From NCBI GenBank assembly GCA_900540705.1, contig UQGR01000019.1, positions 1-36,984 on the forward strand: a stretch of DNA of 36,984 nucleotides. Reading direction: 5' to 3'. How positions within the stretch are numbered: the stretch's first letter is position 1; every line of letters starts with the position of its first letter. This DNA is from an uncultured Mollicutes bacterium. GTDB lineage: Bacteria; Bacillota_I; Bacilli_A; Acholeplasmatales; Anaeroplasmataceae. The notes beneath the pieces were generated by a model. That model had not been told where the DNA came from, did not search any database, and saw nothing but the letters and a program-made list of their open reading frames with translations. Both the position numbers and the translations under genes were made by a program. Below, in pieces: positions 31,828-36,984 of the stretch.

Positions 31828-33225
31828 TTATGCCTTTAAAATTTCATTTTCAAACTTTATGATTTGATCTGGTAATGTAATAGCTACATGGTCTAGATGA
31901 ATATCCTCACATAAAGATAGATCTAGCCCTTGATTTGCAGATATAGAAACATTCTTAAAGTAGAGATGGTGAATCGGTAGCTGTTTTAATCCATTGATCT
32001 TAATTGCAATTTTGGCTCCCTGACAGACAATGTCCTCTAAATAAATATTTTTAAATTCTGGGACATCCTCCTTTAAAGTAGATTCCATCTCATCCGTTTT
32101 TATAGTCTCTAGATTTTTTAGAACATACCCCATCGTGAATATACAAGCCTCTTCAATAATATTAGTCATAGTTATATTACGGATTGTAATATTTTCTACT
32201 ACACCGCCACGACCTAATGCGGACTTAAACCTTATGCCAATGTCTGTTCCTATAAAGGAGCAATCTTCTACTATGATATTTTCTACTCCTCTACTCATTT
32301 CACTTCCTACAACAAAGCCTCCATGAGCATCAAATACCTTACAGTCATGAATCCATACATTTTTGCAAGGACCAACCAATTCTCGAGCTTCTGCATTTTT
32401 ACCAGATTTGATACAAATTCCATCATCACCAACCTCAAAAATGGTGCCAACAATCTCACAATTTTCACAGGATTCTAAGTCCAAACCATCTCCATTTTGG
32501 GCAGAAAATTTATTTCTCACCTTCGCATTTTTCAGCGTAAAATTCTTGCAGAACCAAGGATGAATGTTCCAAGCAGGGGAATTTTGAATTGTTATATCCT
32601 CAATTAAAACCTTATCACAGTTCTTTAAGGACACTAAAACGGGACGATATAGATCATAATAGGCAGAAGCCTTGGCTAACGCTTCTGGGTCATTATAATC
32701 AGGCTCTCCTGCCAATACACCCTCATAAACCGTTTTTGTTGGATACCAAATTCCACCCTCACTTGTTTCAGTAAAATAAGGGCTTAGCTTAAGACATCTT
32801 TGAAATTCTTTATCTGTAAGCTTAAATCGTTTGATTCCTCTCCAAAGAGCGCCATTGCCATCGATGATTCCTTTTCCTGTTATTGCAATATTTGTTTGAT
32901 GGGTTGCAGAAATGGGAGAAAGAGCCCGAATCCTTTTTTGTCCTTCATAGTTTGTCCAAAGTAGCGGATACTCCTCCTTTGATTTGGTAAATTGTAATAA
33001 AGCATTTTCTTCTAAATGTAAATTGACATTGCTTTTTAATTCAATAGGCCCAGTTAAAAAATAACCATTTGGAACAATCACAGTTCCACCACCTTGCAAA
33101 CTACAGGTATCAATTGCAGCCTGTATTGCGGTTTTATTATTAAAATCTAATTTGCTTTCCGCTCCAAAATCTAATATGTTGTAGCTCACATTTTTAAATT
33201 TTGGTAGTTCAATCTTAAAATTCAT
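31828..33225 (-). CDS. Glycoside hydrolase family 28 (polygalacturonase-like), cytosolic
   Basis: 465 residues forming a right-handed beta-helix. N-terminal strand-turn NILDFGAESKLDFNNKTAIQ and GGGTVIVPNGYFLTGPIELK are the usual bacterial GH28 opening. Catalytic residues are visible: NGDGLDLESC, VGDDGICIKSGK (paired Asp), the His in DAHGGFVVGSEMSRG, and GIRFKSALGRGG. No signal peptide, so it would act on imported oligogalacturonides or related oligosaccharides. Exo-acting on unsaturated or methylated ends is common in such members (inference). Own promoter; RBS GAGGTG. Confidence 0.93.
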   Translation of the reverse strand: MNFKIELPKFKNVSYNILDFGAESKLDFNNKTAIQAAIDTCSLQGGGTVIVPNGYFLTGPIELKSNVNLHLEENALLQFTKSKEEYPLLWTNYEGQKRIRALSPISATHQTNIAITGKGIIDGNGALWRGIKRFKLTDKEFQRCLKLSPYFTETSEGGIWYPTKTVYEGVLAGEPDYNDPEALAKASAYYDLYRPVLVSLKNCDKVLIEDITIQNSPAWNIHPWFCKNFTLKNAKVRNKFSAQNGDGLDLESCENCEIVGTIFEVGDDGICIKSGKNAEARELVGPCKNVWIHDCKVFDAHGGFVVGSEMSRGVENIIVEDCSFIGTDIGIRFKSALGRGGVVENITIRNITMTNIIEEACIFTMGYVLKNLETIKTDEMESTLKEDVPEFKNIYLEDIVCQGAKIAIKINGLKQLPIHHLYFKNVSISANQGLDLSLCEDIHLDHVAITLPDQIIKFENEILKA

Positions 33226-33246
33226 TTTCGTAACACCTCATAAGGT

Positions 33247-33275
33247 ATTATACAATAGAAAAGAAAAGTGGTCAA
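33247..33275 (-). promoter_or_regulatory. Promoter of the GH28 operon, -35 within the upstream terminator
   Basis: On the minus strand TTGACC (33270-33275), 17 bases, TATAAT (33247-33252). The -35 box is part of the terminator stem of the Wzz-like gene. Confidence 0.7.
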
Positions 33276-33287
33276 ATCTTGACCACT
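33256..33287 (-). terminator. Terminator of the Wzz-like gene
   Basis: On the minus strand AGTGGTCAA, loop GAT, TTGACCACT (33267-33287) is followed by TTTCTTTTC. Confidence 0.8.
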
Positions 33288-33295
33288 ATAATTTA

Positions 33296-34627
33296 TTATT
33301 CTACTGACTCCTCTTCCTCACTAGGGGTTTCCTTAGGAGCTTCTAATTTGCCATTCTTTTTTTCTCTTAAATATTTCGGCATATCAATTACTAAATTCAA
33401 ACAACAGCCAATAATTAGGCCTAATACTAAAAATGCAACAACTGCTAAAAGTAAATTGATACCACCATCCTCAATGACAATAGAACCTGCCTGGAATAAG
33501 CATTGAGAATTTGTATTATAAATATCAATATTAAATAATCTGTAAGTATTCGTAAATTCTAGTAGCATATTATAATGCTTATCTAGCTTAGATTGGAAGA
33601 CCTTTAAATTTTGTTCATACTGACTATCACTTGGATTGTTGAGGTATACTCCATATACATCATCCTTTAAATGCTTGATCTCCTCATTTCTCTGAATCAG
33701 CTTGGAAATTTCTTGAAGCATGGATTCAAAGGCATTATCGGTAGATGTAGAGCCCTTTAAGATTTCTGCAAGCTTTTGAACTTCATCTTCTAAGGCTTTA
33801 ATTTTATTGGTATTCAGCTTTAATTCTCTATCTAAATTATTGACCATTTGCTGAATGCTGTCCTTAAAATCAGAATCAGTTTTTAAATATCCATTGAGCT
33901 CAGTTTCTGTTTTTAGAGCTGTTAAGCTGTTTTTAGAGAAATAAGATTGAACCTCTGACTTTGCCTCGCTTAAAGTTTGACTTTTTTCATCCTTAGTTAA
34001 GGTATAACCATTGGTATATTTTTCCATCAGATAGTCATAGCCATTCAGCAATAAATCTCTTTGAGCAATCAAGTAATCCACCTGAGAAGCAAAATCACCA
34101 CTGCCTAACGCTTGTTGAAGGTTATAATCATATCTAATTTTTACACTTGTAGTTAACACATAATCAATAGGAAGATAAGCCAAAGCCTTCATATAATTTG
34201 CTGCCTGCTCTGAAGAAGTAAAATATTTTTTTAATATAGTTATTGTATACTTCCCTGTGCTAACACGCTCGCCGTTACTTAAAACTATCGTTTCTTCTTT
34301 AATGTCAATATCGTTTTTTTCTAACATTTTAGCAACATCAATGCTAGAAAAACTCTCATCCTTTGATTTTGCTTTTTCTAAATTTTCATAGGAGATAAAT
34401 TCAGCATATAACACCTTTTTTCCATCTGGAAACAAACCATCTTCTCTATTTGGAAACTCCAATTCAAAATCCACATGATACTGTTCCTTACTTGGATTAT
34501 AAAAGGCTTGAACAATGATAACCCCAATCAGCATTATGACTACTGTAACACCCAACAGTAACCATTTCTTTTTAAATATAACCCGGAATATTTCTCCAAG
34601 GGAGATTCCTTCTTCTTTTTGTTCCAT
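33296..34627 (-). CDS. Wzz/chain-length-determinant-like membrane protein
   Basis: 443 residues. N-terminal cytoplasmic leader SLGEIFRVIFKKKWLLL, first membrane helix (VTVVIMLIGVIIVQAF), a long extracytoplasmic region with coiled coil at ~260-310 (QMVNNLDRELKLNTNKIKAL), a second helix near 400-420 (LLLAVVAFLVLGLIIGC) and an acidic tail. This is the layout of polysaccharide co-polymerases that set polymer length, but the proline motif before helix 2 is not obvious. ATG 34627 is preferred: AGGAGG is 7 bases upstream. No glycosyltransferases adjoin. Confidence 0.7.
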   Translation of the reverse strand: MEQKEEGISLGEIFRVIFKKKWLLLGVTVVIMLIGVIIVQAFYNPSKEQYHVDFELEFPNREDGLFPDGKKVLYAEFISYENLEKAKSKDESFSSIDVAKMLEKNDIDIKEETIVLSNGERVSTGKYTITILKKYFTSSEQAANYMKALAYLPIDYVLTTSVKIRYDYNLQQALGSGDFASQVDYLIAQRDLLLNGYDYLMEKYTNGYTLTKDEKSQTLSEAKSEVQSYFSKNSLTALKTETELNGYLKTDSDFKDSIQQMVNNLDRELKLNTNKIKALEDEVQKLAEILKGSTSTDNAFESMLQEISKLIQRNEEIKHLKDDVYGVYLNNPSDSQYEQNLKVFQSKLDKHYNMLLEFTNTYRLFNIDIYNTNSQCLFQAGSIVIEDGGINLLLAVVAFLVLGLIIGCCLNLVIDMPKYLREKKNGKLEAPKETPSEEEESVE

Positions 34628-34656
34628 CATGATACCTCCTAAATGCAGTATGATTT

Positions 34657-34685
34657 ATTATACTCTATTTGTTAGAAATAGTCAA
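34657..34685 (-). promoter_or_regulatory. Strong SigA-type promoter of the Wzz-like gene
   Basis: On the minus strand TTGACT (34680-34685), 17 bases, TATAAT (34657-34662). The -35 box ends 6 bases before the stop codon of the dUTPase gene, i.e. right at the composition change. Confidence 0.8.
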
Positions 34686-34691
34686 CTTTTG

Positions 34692-35204
34692 TCATTTCGT
34701 AGTTGAGCCAAAACCACCATTTCGAATTTCGGTAGTTTCGTCGTCTAGCGTTATTCCATACTCCACAAAAATCCCCTGCATAAACCCTTCACCTTGTTTT
34801 AGGACGACTGTTTTATTTTCATTAGAGTCATTGGTCAGCTTGGCAAAGATATGTCCTTCATTATCAGAATTATAATAATCACTGTCTATAATTCCAACCG
34901 TATTATTTAGCTGAAGGCGGTATTTGAATCCGAGTCCGCTTCTCGGATAACACTTCAGCACCCAGTCTGTTGCAATTTTTACGCGAATTCCTGTCGGAAT
35001 CTTTACCGTCTCCCCCGGTTCCAGAGAAAGATCTATGGGGGCAAAGAAATCATATCCTGCCGATCCCCTTGTCGCTCTTCGCGGAAGCTTCAAAGAATCA
35101 TAAACCTCTCTTATCAACTTCTCATCACATTCTCCGAATGAATCCCGATATCCTTCCGCAAACTGTTCAAAACTTACCTTGTGAAATTTCGCAATTCTTT
35201 TCAT
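34692..35204 (-). CDS. dUTP diphosphatase (dUTPase)
   Basis: Hydrolyses dUTP to dUMP and PPi. 170 residues with the trimeric dUTPase motifs: AGYDFFAPIDLSLEPGE (1), PRSGLGFK (2), NNTVGIIDSDYYNSDNEGHI (3), GEGFMQGIFVEYG (4) and RNGGFGSTTK (5). An N-terminal extension of ~45 residues (FHKVSFEQFAEGYRDSFGEC) is of the kind seen in Lachnospiraceae. ATG 35204 chosen (GGAG upstream) over a TTG at 35222. Base composition is intermediate (26 of 60 G+C at 34921-34980). First native-side gene of the atypical right-hand block. Confidence 0.93.
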   Translation of the reverse strand: MKRIAKFHKVSFEQFAEGYRDSFGECDEKLIREVYDSLKLPRRATRGSAGYDFFAPIDLSLEPGETVKIPTGIRVKIATDWVLKCYPRSGLGFKYRLQLNNTVGIIDSDYYNSDNEGHIFAKLTNDSNENKTVVLKQGEGFMQGIFVEYGITLDDETTEIRNGGFGSTTK

Positions 35205-35247
35205 TTTTCGTTCCACTCCCAATAGGTAATTTCAAAAAAACCTCTGA

Positions 35248-35742
35248 TCACTCCGTGTACAGAACCACACGGTTCTCACGAAGTGACGCCTGTACATCGA
35301 TCACCCTCTGATTTGAGGAGCCTTTCCATTTCAGACGAACCTCTTTCTTGTCCACCTGAAATTCCCCGTCCACGCATACATCCAGATAATGGATGATCTC
35401 GTACTGCTGGATTTCTTCCCAGAGAGAACCCGTATACAGCCAGATCGTCTTATCCGGATACTTCTCTCTGATCTCTCTTGCAAGAGCTGTTACCTCAGCG
35501 ATATTGGAAGGATGCAGAGGATCGCCTCCTGAAAAGGTGATCCCGCTGATATAATCCTTGTCCAGCTCTGCAAATATCTCAGCTCGCTCGCTGTCCGTAA
35601 AGGGCAGACCTCCATTCGGATCCCAGGTAATGGGATTCTGGCACTCCCGGCAGCCGTGTGAACAGCCGGCTACCCAGAGCACTACACGAAGTCCGTCTCC
35701 GTTTAACATATCGTCCTTGGTAATATTGTGGTATCTCATCAT
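35248..35742 (-). CDS. nrdG: Anaerobic ribonucleotide reductase activating protein
   Basis: A radical-SAM activase that installs the glycyl radical on NrdD. 164 residues: MMRYHNITKDDMLNGDGLR, the cluster motif CSHGCRECQNP (CX3CX2C), GGLPFTDSERAEIFAELD and the SAM motif GITFSGGDPLHP. Begins immediately after the pnp stop (TAA then ATG), with GGAAG in the pnp end as SD. nrdD, its usual neighbour, is not here; the pnp-nrdG order is unexpected. GC-richer than the rest of the window. Confidence 0.95.
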   Translation of the reverse strand: MMRYHNITKDDMLNGDGLRVVLWVAGCSHGCRECQNPITWDPNGGLPFTDSERAEIFAELDKDYISGITFSGGDPLHPSNIAEVTALAREIREKYPDKTIWLYTGSLWEEIQQYEIIHYLDVCVDGEFQVDKKEVRLKWKGSSNQRVIDVQASLRENRVVLYTE

Positions 35743-36984
35743 TTATGCTTCTTCCGGTACATCCTTCATGCTGAAGCTGATTCTTCCCATCTTGTCCTTG
35801 CCAAGGCAGATAACCTTAACTTTGTCGCCAAGTGTAAGAACATCCTCAACACGGTTGATCCTCTGTTTGGAGATCTTGGAAATGTGTACCATTCCCTCCT
35901 TGCCCGGTGCAAACTCAAGGAATGCGCCAAACTCTTTGATGCTGACTACGTGTCCTGTAAAGATCTGTCCTGCCTCAAACTCGGTAGTGATGATCTCGAT
36001 CATACGTTTTGCTTCATCCATACCCTTCTGGTCTGTTCCGCAAATAGAAACTGCGCCGTCGTCTGTGATGTCGATCTTCACACCTGTACGCTCGATGATC
36101 GTGTTGATAGTCTTTCCTCTCTGTCCGACTACATCACCGATCTTCTGCGGGTCGATCTGGATCTGGATGATCTTCGGAGCAAACTCACCAACGCTTGTAC
36201 GAGGCTTGTCGATACATTTCTCCATAACTTCTGTCAGGATATATTCTCTTGCTTCTTTTGTACGTCTGATTGCTTCTTCTACGATCGGTCTTGTCAGTCC
36301 ATGGATCTTGATATCCATCTGGATTGCTGTGATACCGTCATGAGTTCCGGCTACCTTGAAGTCCATATCTCCGAAGAAGTCTTCAAGTCCCTGGATATCT
36401 GTGAGAACAATGTAATCATCATCTGTATCGCCTGTTACCAGACCACAGGAAATACCTGCTACCGGTTTTTTGATTGGTACACCGGCTGCCATCAGAGACA
36501 TGGTGGATGCACAGATACTTGCCTGAGAAGTAGAACCGTTGGATTCAAATGTCTCAGATACAGTACGGATCGCATATGGGAATTCCTCTTCGCTTGGAAG
36601 TACAGGAACTAATGCTCTCTCAGCAAGTGCACCATGTCCGATCTCACGACGTCCCGGTCCTCTGGATGGTTTTGTCTCACCTACAGAGTAGGACGGGAAA
36701 TTGTAATGATGCATGTAGCGTTTTGCCACTTCATTCTCATCCAGGCCATCCAGACGCTGCTGCTCAGACAAAGGAGCCAGAGTACATACGTTGCAGATCT
36801 GAGTCTGACCACGGGTAAACATAGCGGAACCATGAACACGCGGGATAATGTCAACCTCTGCTGCCAGAGGACGGATTTCTGTGATCGCACGGCCGTCCGG
36901 ACGTTTGTGGTCTTTTAAGATCATCTTGCGGACAGTCTTCTTCTGGTACTGATATACAGCCTCGCCCAGAACTGCAAGCCACTC
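35743..36984 (-). CDS. pnp: Polyribonucleotide nucleotidyltransferase, C-terminal part (runs off the right edge)
   Basis: 413 residues of an open frame entering from the right edge; the full protein is ~700. It contains the second RNase PH core (KRPDGRAITEIRPLAAEVDI, RVHGSAMFTRGQTQICNVCT, GPGRREIGHGALAERALVPV, ESNGSTSQASICASTMSLMA), the KH domain (DPQKIGDVVGQRGKTINTII) and the S1 domain (GHVVSIKEFGAFLEFAPGKE). 3'-5' phosphorolytic RNase of the degradosome. 33 of 60 G+C at 36601-36660, against 19 of 60 at 33961-34020. Gene character is Clostridia-like. Confidence 0.97.
   Translation of the reverse strand, partial: EWLAVLGEAVYQYQKKTVRKMILKDHKRPDGRAITEIRPLAAEVDIIPRVHGSAMFTRGQTQICNVCTLAPLSEQQRLDGLDENEVAKRYMHHYNFPSYSVGETKPSRGPGRREIGHGALAERALVPVLPSEEEFPYAIRTVSETFESNGSTSQASICASTMSLMAAGVPIKKPVAGISCGLVTGDTDDDYIVLTDIQGLEDFFGDMDFKVAGTHDGITAIQMDIKIHGLTRPIVEEAIRRTKEAREYILTEVMEKCIDKPRTSVGEFAPKIIQIQIDPQKIGDVVGQRGKTINTIIERTGVKIDITDDGAVSICGTDQKGMDEAKRMIEIITTEFEAGQIFTGHVVSIKEFGAFLEFAPGKEGMVHISKISKQRINRVEDVLTLGDKVKVICLGKDKMGRISFSMKDVPEEA

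Noticed and set aside
35728..36612. Long plus-strand open frames opposite pnp (up to 294 codons)
   Set aside because: They are shadows of the GC-richer pnp coding strand; the minus-strand protein is unmistakable PNPase.
1..36984. CRISPR array, insertion sequence or transposase
   Set aside because: No regularly spaced repeats and no transposase or integrase proteins were seen on either strand.

Overview
The window is chromosomal DNA from a low-GC, probably anaerobic Bacillota (Firmicute). Supporting signs are AT-rich coding, AGGAGG or GGTGAT ribosome-binding sites, TTGNNN-17-TATAAT promoters, an Fe-S L-serine dehydratase, GerW/YtfJ and DUF2953 (genes typical of spore-formers), DUF1292, YlmH and an RNase HI with an N-terminal viroplasmin domain. 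I cannot name the genus. Most genes lie on the minus strand in short operons.

Layout. 1-3.1 kb is very AT-rich accessory DNA. It holds a large HD-domain phosphohydrolase gene broken by an in-frame TGA, a VOC-family gene and a long intergenic stretch. 3.0-3.8 kb is an AbrB/PIN toxin-antitoxin pair with a promoter and a palindromic operator candidate. 4-8.5 kb holds uvrB, L-serine dehydratase and rlmD in one run. A Mur ligase gene (plus strand) and rnhA (minus strand) converge on a terminator embedded in their overlapping ends. 10.6-15.3 kb carries ytfJ, DUF2953, mtnN, a MATE exporter, ylmH, yggS and an orphan gene. 15.4-19.3 kb is a threonine operon: thrC, thrB, an HTH-ACT protein and hom. Then come a short alanine racemase, a divergent 27-residue membrane peptide with a sporulation-sigma-like -10 element, and a lipoprotein. 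21.2-24.8 kb is a WYL regulator / HAD phosphatase / cytosolic beta-propeller operon. Next to it is a MocR-type regulator whose PLP-binding lysine is replaced by serine, then galU and a membrane protein.

28.5-30.5 kb is the most unusual part. A tRNA-His gene is followed by a leader ORF that runs into a terminator hairpin, then a frameshifted RhuM-family gene. About 1.27 kb downstream of the tRNA 3' end lies a diverged second copy of that 3' end plus its terminator, which suggests an old integration at the tRNA. A nucleotidyltransferase gene interrupted by TAG follows. 30.5-34.7 kb returns to ordinary genes: a CBS protein, rplS with a leader hairpin, DUF1292, an intracellular GH28 glycosidase and a Wzz-like protein.

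From about 34.69 kb to the right edge, composition and protein character change: dUTPase, NrdG and PNPase look like a higher-GC Clostridia/Lachnospiraceae source. The change falls just beyond the -35 box of the Wzz-like gene. It is either horizontal transfer or an assembly join. Three accessory genes carry single disabling lesions (TGA, TAG, frameshift), while the housekeeping genes read cleanly.
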